Positions 10,171-20,226 of a stretch of DNA of 64,000 nucleotides are shown here, piece after piece. Position 1 is the stretch's first letter. Each line of letters starts with the position of its first letter. Below the pieces are notes generated by a model. That model did no database searches, was not told the origin of the DNA, and saw nothing but the letters and a program-made list of their open reading frames with translations. Source of the DNA: a bacterium (GTDB lineage: Bacteria; Zhuqueibacterota; QNDG01; DSAB01); assembly GCA_016931965.1 (NCBI GenBank), contig JAFGDT010000098.1, forward strand, positions 1 to 64,000, in the 5' to 3' direction. A program made the translations under genes and the position numbers.

Positions 10171-11361
10171 TCAATTCCTCTTTTCCAAAACATCCATCAG
10201 AATGGACTCAATGGTTTGAGCATGATGTTTCCACGTATATTTTTCTAAGATCGTTTTTCTGGCATTATTGCCTATTTTTTTTAGTAAATCGGGAGACTGG
10301 ATTAAGTTTACAACTTTATGAACGAGATCGTCCAAATCATTTGAATGAAACAAATAACCATTATATCCATCCTGTATGATCTCTTCTATTTGCCCCACAG
10401 CACTGGCAACAACAGCTTTTCCGCTTGCCATGTATTCAAAAACCTTCATGGGTGAAGGATACCACAGACTCATTTCAGGATAAGGAGCAATCACAATATC
10501 CATAACGGAAAGATACCGTGGTATTTGCCTATGCGGAACATATCCCTTTAAAATCACATGATCACGACATTTTAATTTTCGACTGAGTTGTTGTAATCGG
10601 ATTTTATCCGGACAACCACCCACAAACAGAAACTTCACGTTCCTATATCGAGAAAGTATTTGGGCGACCATTTCAACCATATTATTCAGCCATTTCCAAC
10701 CGGAACCGATCCATCCGATAATCAGTTCATCACCGATTCCCCACTTCTTGGTTAAACGAACATCCTTTGGGGCAGGAAAAAACGTATCCGGATCGGCACC
10801 ATTGGGAACAAAAAACATCTTATCCTCTGGAACTCCCTTTTGAAGAAAATAATCATATAGAACATTTGAAAGAACAAAAATTGCATCGGCATAATACAGA
10901 TTTTTCTGTTCGATATATTCAGCAAAGCAATTCAGGTGAAGATAGTCTTTGCCATAGTATGTATGATTTTCGTGGATAGGGGGATTATCAATCTCTACAA
11001 CAAACGGAATACCCATTTTTTGACATAACAAAACCGCAGAAAATCTCAGGAGTGAAAGTCTTGTAATGACAACATCCGGATCGATATTTTTGAGAATTTG
11101 ATTCTCTTCAATGAGATGTTTTACATTGGATAGCAGTAATTTCGGTTCATGATAATATCGTCTGAACATTTTTCGATACGGTGAATTGATTCTCCTTTCC
11201 AATGATTCTCGTCCTTTTCGAAGAGGTCGATGGCTGCGCCAAAAAAGATGGATTTCATGTCCCAATTGACGCAGTCCATTGAGAAATTCCTTTGCCTTGC
11301 AGACGGAACCAATCGAAATGCCATGTATATCCTCTAAATAGGAAAAATAAACAATCTTCAT
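10171..11361 (-). CDS. Glycosyltransferase family 4 (start reassigned to MKIVYFSYLEDIHG)
   Basis: Computed ORF begins at 11484 but overlaps the upstream carbamoyltransferase; internal ATG at 11361 fits the GT start. C-term PYPEMSLWYPSPMKVFEYMASGKAVVASAVGQIEEII. Confidence 0.85.
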   Translation of the reverse strand: MKIVYFSYLEDIHGISIGSVCKAKEFLNGLRQLGHEIHLFWRSHRPLRKGRESLERRINSPYRKMFRRYYHEPKLLLSNVKHLIEENQILKNIDPDVVITRLSLLRFSAVLLCQKMGIPFVVEIDNPPIHENHTYYGKDYLHLNCFAEYIEQKNLYYADAIFVLSNVLYDYFLQKGVPEDKMFFVPNGADPDTFFPAPKDVRLTKKWGIGDELIIGWIGSGWKWLNNMVEMVAQILSRYRNVKFLFVGGCPDKIRLQQLSRKLKCRDHVILKGYVPHRQIPRYLSVMDIVIAPYPEMSLWYPSPMKVFEYMASGKAVVASAVGQIEEIIQDGYNGYLFHSNDLDDLVHKVVNLIQSPDLLKKIGNNARKTILEKYTWKHHAQTIESILMDVLEKRN

Positions 11362-11371
11362 AGGCAAATTT

Positions 11372-13099
11372 CTATTTCGAATCATCCAGAACGGCCAGAA
11401 ATGGACCGATAGCCAGATAATCCAGATGTCCCATCTTAAAGGCTCGAATAGCATCGCTGGGAGTACAAACAATAGGCTCTTCATGCATATTAAAACTGGT
11501 ATTAATAATACTGGGAATACCAGTCAAACGGTAATACTCTTTTAATATCTTATAATAACTCGGATTGGTTGCTTCGTCAATGAGCTGGGGTCGAGCTGTT
11601 CCGTCCACATGGACAGTTGCTGGCGACACTTTCTTCATGTATTCTGTACAATCAAAAGTAATCGTCATGAATTTAGCGGGATATTCCGCACCTTTTAAAT
11701 TGAGGTAGCATTCACCAGCATGCTCTGAGAGTGTAAGAGGTGCAAAAGGCATGAATTCGGTTCTTCCTAATTTTTTATTCAACCAGTCATTAACTGACGG
11801 ATCATTTGCTTGATAGAGAATGGACCGATTTCCCAGGGCTCTTGGACCAAATTCCATTCGACCGTTAAATCGGGCGATAATTTTTCCTTCAGCCAACAGG
11901 TGTGCAACTTTTATTTCTATATCTTCGCAATACGAATAGGAAATGTTTTCATTTATTAATGCTTGTTCAATTTGATCATCATTAAATGATGGCCCAAAAT
12001 AGACATCGGGCAATATATGGCCCGTATTCCCATTTTGTATAATATCCACATACAAAGCCGCACCGGACGAAATACCCCCATCCGTCATGTTTGGAAAAAT
12101 AAAAATGTTTTCAATGCCTTTAACTTCGAACACTCTTTGATTTAATTTCACATTGGCAAAGGAGCCACCGACCAGAAGGATGTTTTTCAATGGATATTTT
12201 TTTAAACAATTTTTTACCAATTCAGTAATCACTTCTTCGAACCGTCTCTGAAAAACTGCTGCGATATCCTCCCTGGGATACGTTTTTATCAATCGACGCA
12301 TCAGTGTATTCTTGTGGATTGGAATTCTGTGGTGCCACATTTTTCCCATCATAAAAGGCGCCCTGATTTGTAGACCCTCACAAAACAACATGTCCTTCAT
12401 AAGTGAATAGGCAGGTGAATTTGGATTGCCGTAAGCCGCCAATCCAAGTATTTTACCCTCGTGCCGGTTTGCCTTAAATCCCAGCCATTTTGTTAGACTT
12501 GCATAATAATGACCCAGCGAATGGGGAAAATAACTGCGGCTTATGACTTTGATATCCTTCCCTTCACCGATGCAAACCATGGTTGAAACGTAATCTCCCC
12601 AATAATCCGTAGAGACAATCAAACCTTTGTCAAATCCACTCGTAAAAAAAACAGAGGCGGCATGTGCAACATGATGTTCAACCCGTTGAAATTGAGCGTT
12701 GGGGAACATTTTCCTTAGTTTACGAATATCCTGATAATGTGAAATGCCAATCCTTAAATAGGTTTTTGAGAGAATATAAAAGGACATGACAAATTGTTTC
12801 ATGAATTCCAAGACACCGGGAAATTTTGCTTTTCCTTTTACAAAAACATTCAGTGGATAACGGGGGATAACATTAAATAAAAAATCTTTCAATTTGCTGA
12901 TCTCAGGGATAACCACAATATCAATATCCTCTGATTTCATACTGGCAATTTGGAGTGCTTCAAGCAATGATTTTTCCGGAAATCCAGCTTGATTCTTGAC
13001 GCGGGTCAGTCGCTCTTCATTGATTGCAGCGACTATTTTGCCATTCTGAACAATGGTCACACCGGCTTCATGTTCCTGACTAAAAGACAATACTGCCAT
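11372..13099 (-). CDS. Carbamoyltransferase (NodU/CmcH family)
   Basis: MAVLSFSQEHEAGVTIVQNGKIVAAINEERLTRVKNQAGFPEKSL; HHVAHAASVFFTSGF; FARFNGRMEFGPRALGNRSIL-type motif; C-term INTSFNMHEEPIVCTPSDAIRAF. Confidence 0.92.
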   Translation of the reverse strand: MAVLSFSQEHEAGVTIVQNGKIVAAINEERLTRVKNQAGFPEKSLLEALQIASMKSEDIDIVVIPEISKLKDFLFNVIPRYPLNVFVKGKAKFPGVLEFMKQFVMSFYILSKTYLRIGISHYQDIRKLRKMFPNAQFQRVEHHVAHAASVFFTSGFDKGLIVSTDYWGDYVSTMVCIGEGKDIKVISRSYFPHSLGHYYASLTKWLGFKANRHEGKILGLAAYGNPNSPAYSLMKDMLFCEGLQIRAPFMMGKMWHHRIPIHKNTLMRRLIKTYPREDIAAVFQRRFEEVITELVKNCLKKYPLKNILLVGGSFANVKLNQRVFEVKGIENIFIFPNMTDGGISSGAALYVDIIQNGNTGHILPDVYFGPSFNDDQIEQALINENISYSYCEDIEIKVAHLLAEGKIIARFNGRMEFGPRALGNRSILYQANDPSVNDWLNKKLGRTEFMPFAPLTLSEHAGECYLNLKGAEYPAKFMTITFDCTEYMKKVSPATVHVDGTARPQLIDEATNPSYYKILKEYYRLTGIPSIINTSFNMHEEPIVCTPSDAIRAFKMGHLDYLAIGPFLAVLDDSK

Positions 13100-13204
13100 T
13101 CTGAATATCCTTATGCGATTCGAATAATCCTATCCTGCCTTCCTGATAACCAGATATCAGAAAATTGAATCCTATTTAAGTTTGAGAAAATATGAAAAAA
13201 TCTC

Positions 13205-15031
13205 TCAATTCGATTCCGTGGGTGCTACGGTAACTCCCTGAGGAGGACTGGGGGATTCCGTATCCACATTCACTTCACTGGTATAGGTCCAATTATATAA
13301 ATCGTAAAAAAGTCTCTGACCATGCCATTTAACAGTAAATTCCCTTTCTCTGTTCCATTCGACAATCATTTGGCCGTTGTACGCTTCCGTTTCCATTCTA
13401 TTAAATGGAAATTGCCACAAAGGTTGATAATTAACAAATGTTTGTTCTACTTGTAATTCATTATCCCACCATGCAGCAATAACGTCTCCTTTACTCGTTT
13501 GATAGGCAGTGTAGTTGTTGATAAATCCGGCATTATAAAGGCAAGCGTCTCGAAATGCCCCATAGGTTGGATAATCTACACCAATGATTGCCACTTCTAT
13601 CGCCGATACAGCTGTTTCCATATACACACATACAGCTACATTGCCTTCTCTAAAAAAACGCCGCCCTTCAATTGTTTCATCAATATCAAATAAATTTCCT
13701 GTATCGTCTCCATCTTCATAAACGGCAAAATACATACCTGTATCACTGATGTGAAGACAAGGATCATTAAGTTTGATAAATATTACATTTTGATATTGAA
13801 AACCATTCATGCCCAATGTCATTACACCAAAATAATCATTCAGCGTTTCTATGATTTGACCTTCATCATTATATATTCTCGGTATATTATTAATCCAAAA
13901 TCGTATACCAAAATCAGATGTACTTGATTTTATATTGAGTGTCCAGTGCCTTGTTGACCCTCCAAGATTATAATACTTTGTGACATAAGTCCACTTGCCA
14001 TACTCGCCTGGTAAGAAACCCGCTCTATTATTCTCTTTGTGAAGATGCCAGTAATTATCCGGCTCATCATCCAGTATACCCAAATCTTCGATCAACTCAG
14101 GCACTCGGTATGTACTAACATAAGCATTATAAAACTGCCCATCACGACGCCCTTGTGGATCTGGTCCAATACCCCAGTAAATCCAATGATAGATCTGAGG
14201 ATGGCCTACCAAAAACATATAACCATAGAATCGACCAATATGTCCACCGTGTAAATTTGCACTTACATCCAGAATTGAGTCCAGTAATATAAAGTCAAGC
14301 ATTATTTTGGCCTTCCGCTTCATTTCAGGATCGTAAGCGAAATCATACAAGGTATATAGCGACTCAATAAATGTTCGGGTATATTGCGAATCCAATTCTT
14401 CATTTCCATCTCCAGCTGTGGTCAATATTTCGAACATCCAGTAAAGCCAATCCCGGGAAAGCTGCAATGAATTATAGACATATGTGAGAATATATTCACG
14501 ACCCTCGTAAGTGAATTGATCAAGTTGTGAACGAAGATTTATTGAAGGATCGAAAGGGACTGCACCATATTGAACAGTCACATCCGGTTGATTTTGTGAC
14601 CAGAGATAACGAACAACAAAATCATACATACGATTATTCAATGTACCGTTATGAAATCCCCACCTGCTGCGGATGAACTCATCAAATTGTCCCTCGACAA
14701 GACTACGTTGGGTAGGATCGATTCGATCCCCGTACTGATACAGGACCCGAATCCAATTCAGTAAAGTTTGATCCCAACTTTCCCTCCAAGCGGTCGTTCT
14801 CCATTCTTCGAGCAACTCATAAATATCATTGGCTCTTGCCGGGTCATTGTTTTCCAACCAAGCCCATATTGCACTGTTACTTTCCATTTGAGATCCACTG
14901 ACATATAGATAATCATATCTCCTATCATCAAAACTTTGAGCTGAACCTTGGGCTATCATAATTGAGAACATAAACAAGATAAAAAATATTCTTGCATATA
15001 GAAAAAACGATTTTTGATTATTCCTATTCAT
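13205..15031 (-). CDS. Secreted protein of unknown family; helical N-terminal half and beta-rich C-terminal half (possible polysaccharide-active enzyme)
   Basis: Signal peptide FFLYARIFFILFMFSIMIAQGSAQS; 608 aa; many Trp/Tyr/Arg; C-term ends DTESPSPPQGVTVAPTESN, FN3-start-like. Confidence 0.6.
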   Translation of the reverse strand: MNRNNQKSFFLYARIFFILFMFSIMIAQGSAQSFDDRRYDYLYVSGSQMESNSAIWAWLENNDPARANDIYELLEEWRTTAWRESWDQTLLNWIRVLYQYGDRIDPTQRSLVEGQFDEFIRSRWGFHNGTLNNRMYDFVVRYLWSQNQPDVTVQYGAVPFDPSINLRSQLDQFTYEGREYILTYVYNSLQLSRDWLYWMFEILTTAGDGNEELDSQYTRTFIESLYTLYDFAYDPEMKRKAKIMLDFILLDSILDVSANLHGGHIGRFYGYMFLVGHPQIYHWIYWGIGPDPQGRRDGQFYNAYVSTYRVPELIEDLGILDDEPDNYWHLHKENNRAGFLPGEYGKWTYVTKYYNLGGSTRHWTLNIKSSTSDFGIRFWINNIPRIYNDEGQIIETLNDYFGVMTLGMNGFQYQNVIFIKLNDPCLHISDTGMYFAVYEDGDDTGNLFDIDETIEGRRFFREGNVAVCVYMETAVSAIEVAIIGVDYPTYGAFRDACLYNAGFINNYTAYQTSKGDVIAAWWDNELQVEQTFVNYQPLWQFPFNRMETEAYNGQMIVEWNREREFTVKWHGQRLFYDLYNWTYTSEVNVDTESPSPPQGVTVAPTESN

Positions 15032-15153
15032 TTAGAATCAACTCCTTTTAAAAATATGTATTGAACTTTTTATTGTATATTTATTCCTTTATTAAATAAC
15101 ACGTAAAATTTGAACTATAATCCCCTCGATATATTTATTCATAATACCAAATC

Positions 15154-16872
15154 CTATCCTTTAGGATCCATTTTAAAAACTCTTACACCCAGCCCCTCAT
15201 TTTTTTTGTCTTCGTAAATGAGTTTAAGAACCGCCGGCACTTTCTCATTATCAAATAAAAATCTTAAATTTGGATATTTTCCCAAATACCTCTCTGAAAC
15301 CACCATATATTCCACATTTCGATGATTTGCATAGGCCAATATACGGTCAAAATGATCGTTATCAGGGAAAGTGACACCTTTTCTAACATGATAACTCCCA
15401 GCATAAAAATCGACCGATTTGTTGTAACTCATTAGAATCGGTTCATGCGTTACATGCTCTTTTAACCATAAGCCAGCTTTTTTGAGTTCAACAGCATCTT
15501 CCCAAAAATCGACCGAATATTCACTTCTCGATACAACCTTACCCAATTCTGGTATGTAACAAAATAGTGATATAAATCCAATAACAAAGAAAAAAGCAAT
15601 AACATGCAGTTCACTTTGCTTTAATGTAATTGATTTTTTTTGAATCCAAGAATTTACGCCTCGTTTTAGCCAAACAGTCAGTTCATGAGCCCCATGTCCC
15701 ATCCATACAAAACAAATTACCAAACCGGGCAATAAATAACGATCATTGATATGAAATAATGGAACCATCACAAACCAAAACAGACCTACAAATGAAAGTA
15801 AATAAAAATAAATTTCAATCTCCTTAATAGGCAGAGCAAACGAAAAAAAGCCTAAAACAAGAAGGCTTAATAGGACAAATCCAAAAAGCTGTGGAATGGC
15901 ATATTTTGTGATTCGATAAAAATTTGTAATATATTTTTTAACAATCAACGATAAGTCTATGGAACTTGTCTCTTGACGATTTTCACCAACAATCTTTAAA
16001 AAATTGCCTTCATGATAAATGGCATCAATGGGATTTATTGTATTGTTATCTGATAAAGTATCAAGATTGATTTCTTCGTTATTAAACAATTGCGCTTCAA
16101 ATTGCTGATTCGCATATATTTTGGAACTGATAGTCCAACGGCCTGTTTCCTGATGAAGATACAATAAATAAGGAGTGGCAATAAAAATAAAGCCAACCAC
16201 TCCAAGACCGATGCTTAACAATCGCCTATTCTTTGATTTTGTATGATCAAAAATAACCAGTATTCCAAAAAAAAGGATAAAAATAACAAAATATCCGATA
16301 CCTTCCGGTTTTGTTAAATAGGAAAAACCAAAGAAGATACCGGTGATGATTGAGAGCTTCAATGAATTTTTCCTGAGTGTTTTCCATCCAAAATAGATAC
16401 CCATCATAACAAAGAAAATGAGTGTGGGTTCAGCCAGTGTTGTGGTTGTAGAAAAAGCCAAAGGGGAATAAAATGTCAGTAAACCGACCGCCCAGAAACC
16501 GCTCACACGACAAAAAAGTTCCTTGGTAAAAAGATAAACAGGAATAAGAATCAAAATTCCACAAATCAAAGTAACAATTCTACCGGCGAGTTCAAAATTC
16601 GGAATCACGAATGAAAACAAAGCGATACAAATTGAGTAGAAGGGAGACCAATACGGATGTAATGCTTGAAGAATCTGACCTTTAGAAAATAATACGGCCA
16701 GTTGAAGATAATGAGGTTCATCCCAACCGATAGTAAAATGGTATCTCATTAAAAACAATCTAAAAACAAGGGCCAAAACGGTAAAACCGAACAATGTAAG
16801 ATGCTCGTTATTTAGTCTATTTTTCACTTTTAACAAATTCACTCTTAAACTCTTACACGCTATCCGCCTCAT
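15154..16872 (-). CDS. GT-C membrane glycosyltransferase (GT39/ArnT/PMT_2-like)
   Basis: TM-rich with early WDEPHYLQLA acidic loop motif typical of PMT_2/ArnT-like proteins; 572 aa. Confidence 0.75.
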   Translation of the reverse strand: MRRIACKSLRVNLLKVKNRLNNEHLTLFGFTVLALVFRLFLMRYHFTIGWDEPHYLQLAVLFSKGQILQALHPYWSPFYSICIALFSFVIPNFELAGRIVTLICGILILIPVYLFTKELFCRVSGFWAVGLLTFYSPLAFSTTTTLAEPTLIFFVMMGIYFGWKTLRKNSLKLSIITGIFFGFSYLTKPEGIGYFVIFILFFGILVIFDHTKSKNRRLLSIGLGVVGFIFIATPYLLYLHQETGRWTISSKIYANQQFEAQLFNNEEINLDTLSDNNTINPIDAIYHEGNFLKIVGENRQETSSIDLSLIVKKYITNFYRITKYAIPQLFGFVLLSLLVLGFFSFALPIKEIEIYFYLLSFVGLFWFVMVPLFHINDRYLLPGLVICFVWMGHGAHELTVWLKRGVNSWIQKKSITLKQSELHVIAFFFVIGFISLFCYIPELGKVVSRSEYSVDFWEDAVELKKAGLWLKEHVTHEPILMSYNKSVDFYAGSYHVRKGVTFPDNDHFDRILAYANHRNVEYMVVSERYLGKYPNLRFLFDNEKVPAVLKLIYEDKKNEGLGVRVFKMDPKG

Positions 16873-17145
16873 GAAAAGGAGCTTTTTGTTTAATAGTCAT
16901 CGTGGTCATTTTCTTTAATCCGAGCAAAAATATCCAATAATTTAAAGCAATTTCTATGCCATATAGTTATTCTTCACTTAATTCCCGACCTATCATCAAA
17001 CAGGACAAAAACAACCATATAATACAATACCCAACCCCTGATCCAATATCATCTATACACCTGAAATAAATTACCCTTAAGATATGGTTTTACATCTATA
17101 TTCGACTGTCAATATGATGGTTCCATATCTATATCCTACACCCAC

Positions 17146-18135
17146 TTACCAATAGTAATTCCTATGCTCACGATAATAGGCTATTGTTCTTTTTAAACCA
17201 TCCTCAAAATGAACACAAGGATTCCATCCAATTTTATTCTGTATTTTTTGATAATCTGCAATATAGTGACCTATTTCAATCCGTTTTCTCTCTGCAGGCC
17301 AAGGTAAAAATACAATTTTTCCTGAACCGGCAATTTTTGCAACGCACTCCACCATTTCTCTAAATGAAACAGGCTCTCCACTACCTAAATTATATGTCTC
17401 TCCATCAGTCTCTTGTTGACAGCCCACCCTTAAAAATGCATCTGTAACATCATCGACATAATTATAATCACGTAGTTGTGATCCGTCACCGTATATGGGG
17501 ATTTCTTCATTATCCAGAGCCAATCGAATGATCCAATTTTGTATGCCATACTTTGAATGTTTCATTTGATGTCTGGGACCGTACGTATTGGTTAAACGCA
17601 ATGTCGTTGTTCTCAATCCATATACTTTATGGTATATCTGATGATAGAGTTCACCGACATGCTTGTTTGCACCATATATATCAACAGGATGAATGGGAGC
17701 CTCCTCACTCACTGGAATAGATTCTACTTTCCCATACTGGGCTCGACTCCCCGCATAGACTATTTTTGCATCGGGATTTACATCTCTGCATGCCTCCAGG
17801 AATATCAAATTACCACGACAATTGATATCAACGTCATAGAGAGGATCCGTCATACTATCTATATGACTGGTTTGATTGCCGATATGAAATATCACCTCTT
17901 GACCTTTAACAAGCTTTTTCATGGCCTTTTCATCACGGATATCATTATAGTGGATATCGATCTTATCCTTAATCTCTTTGATATTATATAGATTCCCGCC
18001 GTAAAGGGGTATCATGGGGTCAATCACAGTCACTTTGGCTCGCAAACGAACCAATTCAATAGCCAGATTACTGCCCAAGAATCCCAATCCACCCGTGATC
18101 GCTATCTTCTTATTTTGATAATATGTTGTAACCAT
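17146..18135 (-). CDS. NAD-dependent epimerase/dehydratase (extended SDR); likely start MVTTYYQNKKIAITGG
   Basis: GGLGFLGSNLAIELVRLRAKVTVID; YGANKHVGELYHQIYHKVYGLRTTTLRLTNTYGPRH. Confidence 0.88.
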   Translation of the reverse strand: MVTTYYQNKKIAITGGLGFLGSNLAIELVRLRAKVTVIDPMIPLYGGNLYNIKEIKDKIDIHYNDIRDEKAMKKLVKGQEVIFHIGNQTSHIDSMTDPLYDVDINCRGNLIFLEACRDVNPDAKIVYAGSRAQYGKVESIPVSEEAPIHPVDIYGANKHVGELYHQIYHKVYGLRTTTLRLTNTYGPRHQMKHSKYGIQNWIIRLALDNEEIPIYGDGSQLRDYNYVDDVTDAFLRVGCQQETDGETYNLGSGEPVSFREMVECVAKIAGSGKIVFLPWPAERKRIEIGHYIADYQKIQNKIGWNPCVHFEDGLKRTIAYYREHRNYYW

Positions 18136-18234
18136 CTTCTTATTTCTTTCAATATTTTTACTTAACCGAGTATAACATTGATTTGAATCCATTTTTCTTA
18201 TATGACAATTTTGTTTCGATTTTTTTATTTCAGA

Positions 18235-19368
18235 TTAAAAGGAATCTCGGTAGCATTGGACTTCTTTATTAATCCAACGGAAAAACAGTTCATGATCCTC
18301 CCCAACCTTATCCCAGGTGTAATAATCTTGTATTCTTCGAATATATTTTTTTGGCAACACTTTCCGATAATAAGCATAATCCTCAGTGACTTGAATCAGT
18401 TTTGCCCGTAGGTTTCCCTCTTCTTTATTCCATAAGAGACCATCATTATTTAATACCTCTCTGTTAAAACGAACATCATGTGCTAGAATCACATTGCCGC
18501 ATGCCATTGCTTGCAATAATGAAGGATTGGTACCGCCTACTTCATGACCATGAATATAAACAAATGCATGTAAAAAGATTTGTTCGATATGCCCTTCTGT
18601 ATAAACAGGACCCAGAAAGATGATCCGTTTGTCATGGGTACCCATGAGTTTTTGTAAATAGCTGCTTTTGTAATTGGCTCCTCCAACAATAACCAGTTTT
18701 TTAGGAATCGTCGTTTTTTCAAATTCACGAATAATGATATCAATGTTATTTTCCGGTTCAATCCGACAGACCACCAGAAAATAATCGTGTGATTTCAAAC
18801 CATACTGATCCAATATACTTTCATCTCTTTCAGTGACAATTTCACCACCACTTGTTAGAAATGCCGTCTCAATATGATAATTTTCGAGATAATATTTTTT
18901 CAGTTCCTTTGAATCTGAGACCAAATAATATCCAATTTTGCGAGCAATGGCGTAATTCAATTTTAAAAAACATCTCGCAACTACTCCCCACTTCCGCCTG
19001 ACCCAATCCAATCCATCGGTGTTGATAATGAGTGTTCTTCTCAACAGATAGTGAAGCCAATAGACAATTGTACTCCGGCATCCCAGAATATAATAGATAT
19101 TAAATTTTTTAAGAATAAATAAAGCATAGAGACTGCTCAACAATTCATGAACAAATGTCTCTGTGGTTTTCCCATAGATTGTGGGTAAATAAATAAGCCT
19201 TACGCCTTTATACCATTTGGGTTTTGTTTTATCAGAGTATTTGGGTTGACAAAAAACCACCACGTCATGTCCCTTTTCGGCGAGACGAGGTGCTAAATGG
19301 GTAACAAAGGTATCAAATCCTCCCCACTTTGCTGGTATGCCTCGAGCTCCAAATATAGCTATTCTCAT
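18235..19368 (-). CDS. Glycosyltransferase (DUF1972/GT4-like rhamnosyltransferase type)
   Basis: MRIAIFGARGIPAKWGGFDTFVTHLAPRLAEKGHDVVVFCQ; HGHEVGGTNPSLLQAMACGNVILAHDVRFNREVL. Confidence 0.85.
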   Translation of the reverse strand: MRIAIFGARGIPAKWGGFDTFVTHLAPRLAEKGHDVVVFCQPKYSDKTKPKWYKGVRLIYLPTIYGKTTETFVHELLSSLYALFILKKFNIYYILGCRSTIVYWLHYLLRRTLIINTDGLDWVRRKWGVVARCFLKLNYAIARKIGYYLVSDSKELKKYYLENYHIETAFLTSGGEIVTERDESILDQYGLKSHDYFLVVCRIEPENNIDIIIREFEKTTIPKKLVIVGGANYKSSYLQKLMGTHDKRIIFLGPVYTEGHIEQIFLHAFVYIHGHEVGGTNPSLLQAMACGNVILAHDVRFNREVLNNDGLLWNKEEGNLRAKLIQVTEDYAYYRKVLPKKYIRRIQDYYTWDKVGEDHELFFRWINKEVQCYRDSF

Positions 19369-20225
19369 AACTCCTCAACGTCGACTGATGATACAAATGC
19401 TTCCAGGGCAATATCCCAATTCTTCATGATATTGAGTTTCAGGGCTTTCAATTTATGATTTTCAAGAACGGAGTATGTGGGTCTTCTGACAGATGTGGGG
19501 AAAAAAGAAACAGGTACAGGTTTGACAACCACATGCATGCCCAGTATGTCAAATATCTTTTGAGCAAACTCATACCAAGAACAGTGACCTTCATTGGTTA
19601 CATGATAGAGACCCTTCAGATGATGTTTTAACATCACATCCAATTGACGACAAATTTCAACAGTCGATGTGGGTGTTAATATTTCGTCGGAGACGACCCG
19701 AATCTCATTCCCGGCCCGAACCTGTCTCATCATGGAGTTGATGAAATTCCCCCCCTTACCAATACACCTATGTCTTCCATAAATACCGGACACACGAAGG
19801 ATAAGATAATTCTCCATTTCATTGGACAACAGATATTCCCCTGCCAATTTTGTGAGACCGTATATGTTTAATGGGTGTGGATGATCATCTTCAATATAAG
19901 GTGATTGTTTTTTGCCATCAAATACATAATCGGTACTGATATGAACAAGTTTTGCATGGATCTTTTGCGAACATTGAGCAAGATATTTCACGCCAAGCGA
20001 ATTCACTTCAAATGAGCGCACCGGTTGTTTTTCACACACATCCACCTTATGGAATGCGGCTGTATTGATGATAATGCTCGGTTGATGTGTGTCTAATGCC
20101 CTTGTAACAGACTGAATATCTGAAACATCAATATCATTTTCTGTTAAACAGATTAGGTCATACTGCGTCTTAAAATGATCCACCAAATCGGTACCCAATT
20201 GTCCATTGGCACCAATAATCATCAT
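19365..20225 (-). CDS. rfbD: dTDP-4-dehydrorhamnose reductase-like protein (start at MMIIGANGQLGTDLV)
   Basis: GANGQLGTDLVDHF; NTAAFHKVDVCEKQP; VHISTDYVFDG; PLNIYGLTKLAGEYLL; ILRVSGIYG. Confidence 0.85.
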   Translation of the reverse strand: MMIIGANGQLGTDLVDHFKTQYDLICLTENDIDVSDIQSVTRALDTHQPSIIINTAAFHKVDVCEKQPVRSFEVNSLGVKYLAQCSQKIHAKLVHISTDYVFDGKKQSPYIEDDHPHPLNIYGLTKLAGEYLLSNEMENYLILRVSGIYGRHRCIGKGGNFINSMMRQVRAGNEIRVVSDEILTPTSTVEICRQLDVMLKHHLKGLYHVTNEGHCSWYEFAQKIFDILGMHVVVKPVPVSFFPTSVRRPTYSVLENHKLKALKLNIMKNWDIALEAFVSSVDVEEL

Positions 20226-20226
20226 C

